NCBI GenBank assembly: GCA_032718865.1
Contig: JALUTQ010000003.1
Span: 526,001 to 590,000 of the forward strand
Length of the DNA: 64,000 bases
Direction: 5' to 3'
Origin: Tilletia caries
Lineage: Eukaryota; Basidiomycota; Exobasidiomycetes; Tilletiales; Tilletiaceae
The notes under the pieces: generated by a model
The model's input: only the letters and a program-made list of their open reading frames with translations
What the model was told of the DNA's origin: nothing
The model's database searches: none
Shown: one piece after another, positions 44,199 to 55,676 of the stretch
Position numbering within the stretch: position 1 is the stretch's first letter
Layout: every line of letters starts with the position of its first letter
Translations under genes and position numbers: made by a program

Positions 44199-44407
44199 AG
44201 CACGGAAATCGCGGCACGGGTTCATTCACGATTCACAGCTTTGCGCTTGTCGGGGTGTTGTCGGGCGGAAAACATCCCTCCCTCAACAGAACGCTCCACG
44301 ACGAGGCACGCATGCTGCATGCACGGATTGTATTCATTCTCACTGCAGACAGAAGACAACCACGGCCACGACCCCATCCCGATCCCCAACAACAGCATAC
44401 AAACAAG

Positions 44408-45225
44408 ATGATGCGCCCCGAGGGTTCCGAGCTGGACGAGGCCCCCAACCCGCTCCAGCAGTTCGTAGCCCATTCCAACGTGGCCCAACAGCGCGTCCAA
44501 TCGTTCCTCGACTCCACCACCCCACACGTCTACCAACGCTGGGCCGCAACATCCCTCCTCCTCCTCCTCTTCCTCCTCCGCATCGTCCTCGCACAGGGCT
44601 GGTACATCGTCTGCTACGCCCTCGCCATCTACCTCCTCAACCTCTTCCTCGCCTTCCTGCAGCCCAAGTTCGACCCTTCGTACGAACATGACCTCGCTGA
44701 GCAGGATGTGGAGGAGGGCGAGCCCGGGTTGCCGACGTCGGCTGCTAAGTCCTCAAGGGCCAATAACTTTGGGTTAGGATCTGGTGGGAATACGGGAGGC
44801 GGGCTCATGAGCGGCGTCTTTGGCGGTGGGGCGCAGAACGGACAGGGTACCGCGCCGCCTGAGGAGGAATTCAGACCATTCATCCGCCGTCTGCCCGAGT
44901 TCAAGGTCAGTTTCAAGTTCGAGAACCCCCCCCCCCCCCCCTTTTGGCTTTCCCGCTATCGCATGCGCGCGTGTCGCGTGCCGTAAAAAGCTCACCGCCT
45001 CTTTCCCTTATCAATCAACCACAGTTCTGGCTATCCGCAACGCAAGCCGTCTCCGTCTCCCTCGTCTGCACCCTCACCGAACTATGCGACGTGCCAGTCT
45101 ACTGGCCCATCCTGCTCGTCTACTTCCTCATCCTCTTCGCACTCACCATGCGCAGACAGATCCAACACATGATCAAGTACAGATACGTCCCCTTCGACCT
45201 CGGTCGGAAACAGCGCTACATCTAA
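44408..45225 (+). CDS. RER1: Rer1, Golgi-to-ER retrieval receptor
   Basis: Exons 44408-44905 and 45025-45225; 232 aa. Four hydrophobic segments match Rer1: LLLLLFLLRIVL and YIVCYALAIYLLNLFLAFL before, and ATQAVSVSLVCTL and PILLVYFLILFALTM after the intron. The conserved blocks QPKFDPSYE, EFRPFIRRLPEFKFW, YWPILLVYF and the end KYRYVPFDLGRKQRY are present. Rer1 sits in the cis-Golgi and returns escaped ER membrane proteins through COPI. The loop between segments 2 and 3 has about 45 extra Gly/Asn/Ser-rich residues compared with yeast Rer1 (188 aa). The intron contains a run of 16 C (44926-44941). The first of two adjacent ATGs was taken. Confidence 0.95.
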
Positions 45226-46086
45226 ACCAAGTTCTCTTACATATTGGGGAACGATCGACAGCGTCAATCTCCGGCGACTCTCGCTCCTCTCCCTTTCCCT
45301 CACCGCACATACAATTCGCATCAACTTGGTTCGAATGGCGACGAGGTGGATCAAGGTCGGCTGTTTTAAATCAGCTATCGCGTTACGAAGACTTAAAATG
45401 CAATCTCACGGACTCCATAACGATCGAGACACGTTACATACTCTGGGTTCAAGCAACCGAAGACAAGGGGGGTGAGATTATGTGCCTCAGGGTGCTGAGA
45501 GTGGGGAGTACATCTAACTTCGTCGTCAAAAAGATGGGTGGCGAGGTCATTCATGGTCACTGGGACACACCCAAGAGAGGAGATCGAGACGGTAGGGAGT
45601 AGAGAGTAGAGAGAGGTAAATGGTACGAAAACTTGATGTGTTAGAACGGAGCATGTTTTGCGCTCCGATGGAAAAGATGTACAGCTGATTGAAAGCCGGG
45701 GCCGGCCTTATCGTATCCAAGTTCGTGAAAGGTTGGGAGTGGAGGAGTTTTCCCTTCTATGTACGATGTATCCAATAGACGTCCGAGCCTGAGCAAGTCG
45801 TCGAGAGAGCTGAGCGCTGGTTGTGTTCAAGGAGAGCGGTCCGTCGGGGGAGCGTCCGCAAGTAGATGGGGGGCAGTGATCCGTGACTTGCTCTAGCTGG
45901 CACCCTTGGAGACATGGCGAGTGGCAACATGAAGCAGGCGGACGTAGGCAGGTTCACTTTGATGGGTGCATATGGGCGAAAAAAATGGTCGGGAACCGTC
46001 TTGTCCCATCCTCTATTTGGTCCAGATATCCGGAGGGGTCCAAAGAGCCAAAAGGAAAAGGAAACGCTTCCTTGGAAAGAAACGTG
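45226..46086. other. Convergent intergenic region RER1-unknown gene
   Basis: 3' regions of two convergent genes, about 860 bp. Nothing with coding or RNA character was seen. Confidence 0.6.
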
Positions 46087-47596
46087 TCAACGCTGAACAA
46101 GACCGCCCTCCGAAAGGAGCTCCATATCCAAAAGCTCATCAAGCGAAATCCCCGGGTCCATATCCGGCACCCGCGCCTTCTTCTTCCTCGCGCTCCGCGC
46201 CGACGACCGGTGCGCAGCCACGATCCCGTTCGAGAGCGAGATACTGCCGTTGGTGTGGTTGTGGTTGTGGTTGTGGTTGTTCGTGTGCGTCACGTTGCTG
46301 CTGCTGCCGCTCGGCCCGCCGCCGCCACCGCTGCCGCCCATTCGGGCGCTGCTCATGCTCATCGGCGAGCGGCCGCGGTGGGCTCTCCTCTCGATCCTTT
46401 GTCGGGCGCTACGTCCGTCGGAGTCCTGGAAAAAAAAATGCATCATTGGGAAGTCAGTTTATCTGGCGCATGTAAGTGACCTTCAACCTAGAGTCGGAGC
46501 AGAAACTCACATCATGCTTCCGCTTCGGTGCGAGACCCTTGGTCATGACGTCTTTCCCACGCTGGTACGGGCTCGGCGCCTTACTAGCTCCGTCGATAAT
46601 GGCCCGATGGACCGCCTTGTCCTGGGACGGAATGAACGTGCCCATTTCCGGCCGCTGGAACGACGGCAGCGGCGGTGGGCCTGCTCCTCCGGTCCCCGCC
46701 GCTGCCGCCACGGCGACTGCGGCCGAGCTGGGTCCGGGTGTGGAGGGCACGGCGTCTGCTGTCATTGCTGGCTGCTGTCCGCCGTTCGGTATCGACGGCG
46801 ATGGCGGGGGGCACATCCTGGGTGTAGTGGGCACGGTGTTGGACGATATGCTGTTGTTACTGCTGCTGTTGGTGGTGGTGGTGGTACTGTTGCTCATGCT
46901 GCCTCCGGGCATCGTCTGCATCGCTGACGGCGGATGTCTGTTGCCGTTGATGTTGAGGGAGGCAGAGGACGAGCCGGCGTGGTTGTTGTTGATGTTGTTC
47001 CGCTTGGCCTGGGCACTTGCTCGGGCACGAGCTCGGCTGATACCGCTTCCGCGGGGAGCAATGGAGCCGACGAGGAGACGGGGATATGGCATTTCTTCGT
47101 AGCCAAGTTCGTCGGTGGTCTCGCCTTCATCGGGCTCGAGGGAAGACTCTGCGCTGGTAGTTGCGAGTGTGCGTGCTGACTTGGTGCGGCCGGTTGCTGC
47201 CGAAGTGGTGGCCTCGTTGGCTCCGTCAATGGCAGACGAAGTTGAGGGACCAGCTAGTGCGGCCTGATTGGGGAGAGCCGAGGAAGAGGCGGTGGAGGGA
47301 TCTGGTTGGGAAAGGGTGTGTGCCGAGGTCGAGGTGGCATTCTGGAGGACATGGAGCCGTGCCTGCGCCTCGGACTCGTTGTCGGCTTCGTTGCCTTGAT
47401 TTTCTTCGTCTTCGAGGTCGTCTGGTTCGAGAGCGCCGGGGATGCTGTCGTTCATGTCTTCGTCCTCGGACTCCCACCAGTCGCTGCTATCGTCTGCGAA
47501 CTCGAATTCGCCATCGGAGCCGAAGACGGCCTCACCGTCGCCTGCGCGGGCGTAGATGAGCCGTCCGTCGAGATCCTCGATGACGAGGAGCGACAT
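46087..47596 (-). CDS. Acidic, Asn/Ser-rich protein of unknown function (possibly nuclear)
   Basis: Exons 47596-46511 and 46425-46087 on the minus strand; 474 aa. I do not recognise it with certainty. The N-terminus MSLLVIEDLDGRLIYARAGDGEAVF is followed by an acidic tract (WWESEDEDMND), then low complexity. Islands that look conserved are GETTDELGYEEMPYPRLL (about 160-180), FQRPEMGTFIPSQDKAVHRAIIDG (about 320-345) and, at the very end, RKKKARVPDMDPGISLDELLDMELL, a basic stretch plus a short acidic/hydrophobic motif like an activation or docking peptide. The TTDE..PYPR plus MGTF..IDG order faintly resembles fungal Ifh1-type ribosomal-protein-gene coactivators; this is a guess. A longer start is possible at an in-frame upstream ATG. 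Confidence 0.7.
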
Positions 47597-48475
47597 TGCG
47601 CGCTGGGAGAGTGGGTTGCTGGGGGGGCGTGTGTGCAGCGCTGAGAGCCTCGCCGTCGCTGTCGCTGTCGTTGTCGGTGCTGAGCTTGAGGAGGTCCGGG
47701 ATGAGCACGAAGCAAGGGAAGCACAAAGTGAGTGAATCCCAAATTTTTTGGAACCCACGCTTCCAAGAAGCTTGCTTAGCCTCATTACAATCGTAGTCCT
47801 CACAACTTCAATCACCTCATTACAAAACAAGCTTCCGAGCTTCGTTCCGGATCGGGCTCCACTCGCACGTCCACACTCCGCTCACTTCATTCGAATTCCG
47901 AACCATGCGCGAGCGAGAGGTTGTGTATGCGTTCTTCATTGTTGACAGGGGATAATACGAACATCAGGTATGGTGGAGTAGTGGAGGAGACTGGGATGCA
48001 ACGAGGTACCGGCAGAGGACGAGCGCGCCGCGGACAGGTGCCTGTCCTTGCTTTTGGTGTGGAAGAAGACCGGGGAGGGACGACCCTGCACGGGCCAGAG
48101 TCGCACAGCTGGACCCGGTCGAAAGAGGGCGTACTGTCGTTGAGGTGCTCGTGGTATCATCAGACATCCGGTTACGCCTGTTGTCAAGTACGTCTTGCCG
48201 CCAGTCATGAAGGGATGCATCGACGCCCAATCGAATCGGTGCCGGTCGTCGTTCCCCAGGCCGGTACCATTCCCAGCCGAGAAGGGATGGACTGGGACGA
48301 ATATGTAGAACAAGAAGGAGGAAGGGAAGTGGAGAAGGTGCGGTATCGACGAGGATGGTTGGGGGAGAAGTTTGCGGCACGGCTGTTGAGGAGAGCCGCT
48401 CTATTCTGTTTCTGTGCAAAGTGGGAAAGTCAGCCATCATCCGTGACCACAACCGGCCGCCTCTGTACAAGTGTA
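47597..48475. other. Intergenic region upstream of the acidic protein gene
   Basis: About 880 bp between the ERV14 stop and the next minus-strand start. No protein-like frame or RNA gene was recognised. Confidence 0.55.
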
Positions 48476-49558
48476 TCACCCACCTGCGATCAATGCAACA
48501 ATCATGCTGTTTCGTTCAAGCGAAGATGGAGACAGGTCAGTGAGCCGAGGTAACGCAAATCAGCTTCTCAGGTATGCTCGAGACTCACCGGTACAAGTAG
48601 AAGAAGAAGGAAATCAAATAGAACCCGAGCTTGATGAAACACTCCTTCTTGTGCTGGGATAGTGTCCGGAAGATCTCCGTCGCGTCCAGCATGTGGTTGT
48701 TATCCATCACTCTGGTGACAGCCGCCGCGCAAATAGGCAAGTCAGCACGAAAAACGCGTCACGTATGTGTGCAAAACGACTGTGGACTCACTTTTTCACA
48801 TTGAACGCTACCAATGGTGCATTCAATATGAATGCAATCCATTGCCCGCTCAACAGGAAGAAGACCGTCAAAACCGCGTGCGCAACCATCTCCGGGAGTG
48901 TGAACTAGAGGGAGGGAGAAAGGTCATAGATCGAGATCAAGATGGTTTCGACCGGTCAGCTTGAGCCCCTCCCTGCCATACAAGCACGAGCGCGCGCGCG
49001 TATAGCGAGAATCTCCGAGCGCTAGCTCTGCGCACCTGATTCAGCTTGTTGCAAAGGTCGATAGGGTTGATGTAGTCGCATTCCAGGTCGCTGAACATGA
49101 TGATCTATATTGTTGAGTGTTCCGAAGCGTCCCCGCACAGGAATGTCGTTTCCGGCCAGCATCGATACCCGGGTGTCGGGTCCAAAGATTGTGGATGATT
49201 TGGACGCGCGCGCGAGAGCGTGGTGCGAGGTCAGAGGAAGAGGGTACGTCAGTCGCAAGTCCGCGCGCATGGTTTCCCCTAAGGTCCGCGATTGGCTCGA
49301 GGCTCTCAAACTCACGTAGAAAACCATTGTGAAGAGCAGCACCGCTGACAGCAGCACTGCGAATAGGTACAGCCATCCTGTGTATGAGTGAAAGCCATAC
49401 CCCATTCACAAATTGGGATGTTGTAGACGCGCGAGCGTGTTATCGGACGAGGAGGTGACGCGACAGAAAGGGACAGAGAAGAAAACCTGTCAGCACGTCG
49501 ATACGCGCGCGAACGCATCAAGCGATATATCCTGCGCAAACGTACCCTCTCCCGTCAT
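48476..49558 (-). CDS. ERV14: Cornichon family ER export cargo receptor
   Basis: Six exons on the minus strand: 49558-49546, 49377-49316, 49104-49036, 48904-48792, 48711-48589, 48506-48476; 136 aa, the normal family size. The reassembled protein carries GWLYLFAVLLSAVLL, the cornichon signature IIMFSDLECDYINPIDLCNK, LPEMVAHA, SGQWIAFILNAPLVAFNV, and HMLDATEIFRTLSQHKKECF with a C-terminal membrane segment. Erv14 sits in the ER and packages membrane proteins into COPII vesicles. The first exon codes only four full residues (MTGE) and the last eleven codons, so simple frame scanning misses most of the gene. All five joins are in phase. Confidence 0.95.
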
Positions 49559-50129
49559 GTTGTGAAAGGAACCGTAGGTTGCGCTGCGGGTGGGGGTCTA
49601 TGTGAATGCTAAATGCGGATGGGGATGGGGGTCGAGGATCGTGGGGATCGTGAACTGCTCCGTGCGAGGGTTATGTATGCGCGAAGATGTGCGGGAAGAT
49701 TGGGTAACGAGGCGGGAAAAGCGTCGTCAAGTGTTGTTTGCTTCCTTGCAGCTTACTGGTCGGGGGGGTAACCTGCGGCCTGCTGCACGACGTTGATTGG
49801 ATGGGAGCTGGGAGTGATCTGCTGGTGATGGTCCTCCTCCTTCTGAACGGCTTGGGATGATGCGGCAGGCACACACACACACACACAAGCGGCCTGTCCT
49901 CAACGCCCAACGGGCTCGCCGTCGCACGGGTCAAAAGCTCACACGAAACACGACACGCAACTTGCATGATTGATTTCAACTCAGCCTGGGAGATCCATTC
50001 ATTCAGACTGCAGTCCAGCGTGCCGTACCATGCGAGAGCGTCCCGTGGACGTCTGGATCTGGAAAGAATACAATTGACGGATGCCTTTCACTTCACCATG
50101 GCCTTGCCCTTGCCCTTGGCTCATCGCGC
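49559..50129. other. Intergenic region ERV14-ARP5
   Basis: ERV14 promoter and ARP5 3' region. It contains an AC dinucleotide run at about 49870-49887. No gene is supported. Confidence 0.6.
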
Positions 50130-52710
50130 TCACAGCTGACAACCCGAGAACCGGAACTCCTTGAACCACTCCGAGCCCTTCTCCTCATACTCAGCCCGCG
50201 TCACCTGCGCCTCCATCAGCTCCTCCCGACACTCCCGAGCCCAACGCGCCATTCCACGCCAAGGGTCGAACCGGACATCGCGTGCCCGTCGGAGTTCCAA
50301 CTGGGTACCGATCGGTTGGGTGGCCCGAATGGAGGACAACAGACGGTCGTCAAAGCCGGGATAGAGGGTGTGTTGACCGGTAATGAAGATGTTCTGCAAG
50401 TTCGCCACGAAGGGGGTACGCAGGTGTGGAAAATGGGGTCCAAGAGCGATGAGCATGGGCAGCCAAAGGTTCGTGGAATGATAAAGCATGAAATCAGAGC
50501 ACACGCACCTTTGCCAACCGGTCCCTGACAGGCGCGTCGAGATTCCGCAACACATGGGCGCACAGCTCGTCCAACCCAGCCTGATCGACGCCCGCCAAGC
50601 TCGGTTGAAAGAGAACCTCAGGCACTCGTATTCTCTCCACATTGAGATGAAGCTGATGAATCTGCGCCGAGTCATCAGGGTTCCACGGCGCCGGCCAATG
50701 ACCCCGCAAGAACGTCGTCGTCAGATGGGTCTTGCGCTCCTCCCGTGCGGCAAAAGTGTCATCCTGCGTGAACGAGGTGTCGTACTTGAGCAGTGTCGCC
50801 TCGATGGACGCAACGGCCGCTTGCTCCTCTTCCTCCTCTTCTTCCTCGTCCTGTCCGTGCACCTCTCGGTAGATGGCCCAGTCCGAGTCATCCATGCCGA
50901 AACCGTCATCTACGGATTGGCAGACAACGTCAGAATGCTGTAAATGCACCTGTATCTGAGCAAGGAAGCAAAACGTACCGTCTGGATTCCGCCGTCTCTT
51001 CTTGGAAGGAGCACCACCACCCGCACCACCGGCAGCACCCATACCGTGCTCACTCGCCATAGTCGTGATGGCCTTCATGCGTTGCTGCGCAACTAGAGAC
51101 TTGCGATCTGAAAGCATCTCCTGATTTCTTTTCCGCTCCTTGATCCGCTCAATGGCATCCTAGAAAGCGAACAGCAATGCATCGTGTGAGCAGCCGACAT
51201 TGGGATCGGAGCATTCCGAACGGACATACCTCGTACTCCTTTCGTTTTCTCTCCTTCCACTGCTCAAACGCATTCGTCCGCTGATCTTCGTCCTTGCGAC
51301 GTTCTTCCTCCTCCGTCCGCGCTTGCTCATCCTTGGCAGCCTTGACCCGCATCCGAGCATCGTACCCAGCCTTCATGAGGCGTTGTCGCCGCTTGTCCTT
51401 GACGCCCTCCTCGTCCAACTGATGGTCTGGCACGTCGACAAGCGGGAAAGACGGTACCTTGATCTCTTCCTCCACTACTGGTTCTTCTCCTGGTGGTGGT
51501 TTGGGCTTCTTGGCAAAATGGGAAGGATTTCGCTTGGGTTGTTCGCCATTCTCGACGTCCTCGCCTGCCGCTCTTCTTGCTTCTTGCTCGGACTCTGTGA
51601 AAGGGAACTGTACGACGCGATCTAACTCGGCAAGACCGTGAGCCAATGGTCTGACGGTCGGCTTGGCAGGCGGAAGGATCGCACCCCGTGCTGGCGGTCT
51701 TTGTGCCTCCATCTTCTTTTCGTATGGGGCGGGTAGTGAGCCAATGAACTCTTCATAGGAGTCTGCTCCTGAGGTTGAGGTGAAGCCGGACGTTGTAGAA
51801 GGCGCGGCAAGAAACGTGAACTGCTCTAGCATCCATGCTGACTGGGTCTGAGAGACTCTGAGAGGGAAGGATGGGTACTTGAGCTGGACGAGCCGTAACA
51901 GGTAGTCAGTCGCGAGCTGCCCGCCCCAGTTCAGACTGCAAGAGATAGTACAAGGACATCAGCGTGCTCCTTTACAGGTAGACCATGCAGAAAATGCGAT
52001 CTCCAAGTTACATACCGTTTTGAGCTTCCTATTAGCGCTTTCCGGTCCACCAAAGGGATAACGAGAGTACTAGCCCTGCCCGAGGAGACGATGAGAGAAT
52101 TCTCGACATCGTTCGCATACGCACTGAAGAGAGCATCGAGGCCGTATGCCACGGAGGGAGCACCGTAGCATTCGAAGAGCATTTCGTTCATCTGGGCGCG
52201 GGTGTATGCGGGATTGCACAAGGTCTCCGTGAGCAAGATTGGATGTTGGACCGTCTCGGACTCGATGCCGAGGCGGGAGAAGGTGAAGTCGAAGACGCTC
52301 TCCATGACATCGTAGTTGCACACCACATCCATGTCGAACGGTCTTCGGATACCGGAGCGACTCTGGGTGTCGACATACGCATCGGAGCCTACGAGGAGGA
52401 GATTGGTCGAGCGCTTCCGGTCGCGATATCTGCTTATAACGCTGTCGAATACGAGCGGCGGTGTATCAACGCCGGGAAGCGCGAAGCCTGCGCGGAGCTC
52501 GGAGCTCCCGTTGTCGATGACAATGGCCGGCACGTCGCCCGAGCCTTCTGACGCATCCCAGATGGGCAGTTTTTGCGGGATGATATTTGGGCTGATCCGC
52601 TCGGCAGCTGGATAGACGCGCCCATGCACGTAAGGCGGTAAGGTGGACGAGGTCCGCATCGTCGCGCTGCCGTTGCCCGGTGCCCGTCCGTCGCCCGCTG
52701 CTGTCGCCAT
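50130..52710 (-). CDS. ARP5: Actin-related protein 5, INO80 chromatin remodelling complex
   Basis: Five exons on the minus strand: 52710-52016, 51935-51230, 51159-50979, 50909-50509, 50393-50130; 748 aa, close to yeast Arp5. The actin fold begins with VIDNGSSELRAGF (phosphate 1 loop) and has DMDVVCNYDVMESVFD, ETLCNPAYTRAQMNEMLFECY and, after the second splice, LNWGGQLATDYLLRL. As in Arp5, a long charged coiled-coil insert (about 300-480, KRKEYE-DAIERIKERKRNQEM) splits the fold, which resumes at PEVLFQPSLAGVDQAGL and NIFITGQHTLYPGF. Arp5 with Ies6 couples INO80 to nucleosome sliding. The start is the ATG at 52710; the frame extends upstream only through a GTG. It is divergent from SNF4 with 540 bp between. 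Confidence 0.95.
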
Positions 52711-53250
52711 CCTATCTCTTCCTGCCACTTCGCAAGCAGCCCGCCCGGCTGGTACTTTTGAGCCGTGCTACGAGTGTATGCGATGGAACCTGAGCAGGAC
52801 CGCACCCAGCATGAAGCGACGTGCTTCCTTCCTTCTTGGCCCTAGCGCTTCGTCCCGGCTTGTTCCCGACCGACTGCCTGCTCGAAGCTGATGGCTTTCT
52901 GTGATGCGTTGATGCGGTCGAAGTCATGCAAAGCGAGAGCGAGGCGCGAAAGATGGATACAATTGCGGATGACATCCCGAGGGAACTCAGCTGGAAGACG
53001 ACGACCATCTCAACATAGCATCCGAGGGTTCCTCCAGCGTACAGCAGCGCTTCAGGCATTCGTCCCATCGGCAACAGACATCTCCACTCGTTTTGGCAAC
53101 GGCGGCTTCGGGAAAGGCGGGCAAGATCTCGATTTTTTATGTGACAGGACCATCCTATCACGGCCAGGATAGCATACAGCACAGCACGCTTGCCCCGACG
53201 AAACGGACTGAGAAGGAAGGGGGCAAGAGGCTACTTGCATAGCATACACG
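52711..53250. other. ARP5-SNF4 divergent intergenic region
   Basis: 540 bp between two divergent start codons, presumably carrying both promoters. No convincing TATA box or gene was seen. Confidence 0.6.
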
Positions 53251-55140
53251 ATGGCATCGTTCGGCTCCGAGCACGAGTCTGCGATCCCGACTCCGCCTTC
53301 CGAGGCGGCACCATCCTCACAAGGATCGAGAGTGGGCGAGGCACAGACCTCATTACCTCGTCCAAACATCGCATCAAGGTCGTTGAAGGGGGGAGATCTT
53401 TATGTCCATACCTCGGGCCACGCGCCTAGTGGGACTCAAAGCCCCAACACCCCCGCAAACACTCCCGCAGCCCCGGGGCGCAGGTTGAGGAGACCAACAG
53501 AAATCGGGTCTGGATCGGTACCAGGGACACCTCTCACGGCATCAGTGCCGCGTCGGCGGAGACCAAAAGATCGACACCTCGCCTCACTGGAAGCGATTCG
53601 TGACTTCCTCCGCGAAAGGTCCTCATACGATGTCCTGCCGGTCTCCTTCCGTGTCGTCGTGCTGGACACGAAACTTGTGGTCAAGCCGGCATTGGATGTG
53701 CTCTGGCAAGCGGGAATTATCAGTGCCCCGCTCTGGCACAGTACTGTCCCTCCACCGCTTGAAAGAAACGGAGAGCAAGAAGCGAATGGGGACCAGGCGC
53801 CGTCGCAAACAAACTCAGCCGAGCCAGTACTGCCCAGACAGCAGTCTGCCGAAGCGTCAAAGGAAGGCTCTCAGCTGTCTTCCACAGCGGACCTTCCCTC
53901 ATCAAAAATCAAGCCAGGATTCGCTGGTATGCTCACTGTAAACGACATCATCCACTTGATCCAGTACTACTACAAGTTTCACGCCTCCTACGACATCGCC
54001 GCCAAGGACGTAGAACACTTCCGACTAGAGTCGTTGCGTGACATTGAACAGGCACTAGGAGTACCGCAGCCTCCTCTGCTCAGCATCGATCCTATACGGC
54101 CCTTGTATCAAGCTTGTCGGTTGCTTGTCAAGACCCATGCCCGCAGATTACCCCTTCTCGACTACGACGAAACTACGGGCGCAGAAACCGTCGTCAGCGT
54201 CCTGACACAATACAGAGTCTTGAAGTTCATTGCCATGAATGTGAGTATAGCCACGTTCGAAACTCACCCGCTAGAAATGTACCTTTTTGACCCTTTCTTT
54301 GACCTACCTCAGTGTCGTGAGACCGCTGGGCTCCATCGGTCGCTGCAATCATGCAGGATCGGAACGTACACCGACAATGTTTCCATAGCGACTGCCACCC
54401 TCGACACAACGGTCTTTGACGTTGTGCACATCTTCTCCGAATTGGGCATCAGTGCTGTACCGATCGTGGACGACGACGGCTTCGTTGTCGACATGTACGA
54501 GACGGTCGACGTCATAGTGAGTTTTCGCACGCCACCTAAACACCCTTCCTTGACCTTCCGACGATACTGACCGGTGCTGCTCTGATCTTTGTAGACCCTC
54601 GTCCGCACGGGCGCATATACCGTCCTGGATATGACCATCCGACAAGCACTCGATCGAAGACCGAAGGATTTCCCCGGCGTGTACACATGCAGTCCACAAG
54701 ACAGTCTAGCAAACATCTTCGCCCTCCTGCGCAAGGTCCGCTTCCACCGACTGCTCATCCTCGAACCTGAAGACGCGTCCCTCCCAACTCCGGGTGCCGG
54801 AGACACAAGTGACGAGGCGCAGCAGGCTCAAGAAGACTTTGCCGCCTCTGCAGAGTTGGCTTCGGCAACGGTCACGACTCCCTTGGCCGCCACGATGAAC
54901 AAGCCCCTCGAGCTTCCGGAGGACATCGCCACCGGAGGTTCGAGCCGGACGAGCAGCGGGAGCAAGGTATCTGAGAAGGTTCCGCAGGGTCGGACTATCG
55001 AGCAGGAGCTCGAGGCCGGGTTACGGACCCGCAAGAGGGGGCGTCTGGCGGGCATTGTGTGTTTGAGTGACATACTCAGATACATCGTCGGAGCCGACGA
55101 GAAGGATCTCGGCAGCGCTCTTCGGCAGGCGACCGCATGA
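53251..55140 (+). CDS. SNF4: AMPK/Snf1 kinase gamma subunit (CBS domains)
   Basis: Exons 53251-54240, 54313-54516, 54595-55140; 579 aa. The first intron is 72 nt and could be read through, but splicing it gives FIAMN-CRET, the sequence expected in Snf4. CBS repeats: about 115-165 (IRDFLRERSSYDVLPVS...ALDVLWQAGIISAPLW) resuming at FAGMLTVNDIIHLIQYYY; about 270-335 (LLVKTHARRLPLLDYD); exon 2 (VVHIFSELGISAVPIVDD); and exon 3 (LANIFALLRKVRFHRLLILE...AGIVCLSDILRYIV). Gamma subunits sense adenine nucleotides and relieve Snf1 autoinhibition under glucose limitation. There is a disordered N-terminus (1-110), a 55-residue insert inside the first CBS and another inside the fourth, which makes it much longer than yeast Snf4 (322 aa). 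Confidence 0.94.
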
Positions 55141-55676
55141 CCACAGCGATTCGTGGCTGCTATCTACATCTCCATCCTTCTCGATCGACCGGACCACAAT
55201 CAGCAATCCGTCTTGTGCGGGCCCTCTACTTTCGACTGCTTTCGGCTTTCATTTTCAACAAGGGCGCCGAGGTCTTCTTTCTTGCAAGTCTCTTCTTCAT
55301 AATCGCTCTGACCAAGACAGTTCAGTCATCTGTGCATTTCTTCTTCGTTCTCGTCAGACGTCTCCTCTTTGCGTCTTCCTGTACTTGTTCAATCGCCCCC
55401 GCCTCTCCTTCCACTCATTCCCAACTTGCCTGTTCGTTCCCGTTCTTGGAGATCCCGAAGCTCAATATCATATTCCACATTCAAACGTGGGATCGAAGCT
55501 TTGATTTCATCGTACAGTGGGAAAGGACGGATCTGGACAACAACAGGAGCGAAGATACATAGGTACAGACTGGTACAGGGGCGCGTACTAACCAACAGGA
55601 AGAAGTGGGAGACGACTCGTCGGCCGTATGGAATCAGAAATGCGATGTTCGGGCATTGGTGGTTTGGATGGAGACG
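55141..55676. other. Convergent intergenic region SNF4-GTPase
   Basis: 3' regions of two convergent genes, C/T-rich near 55230-55440. Nothing else was recognised. Confidence 0.6.
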
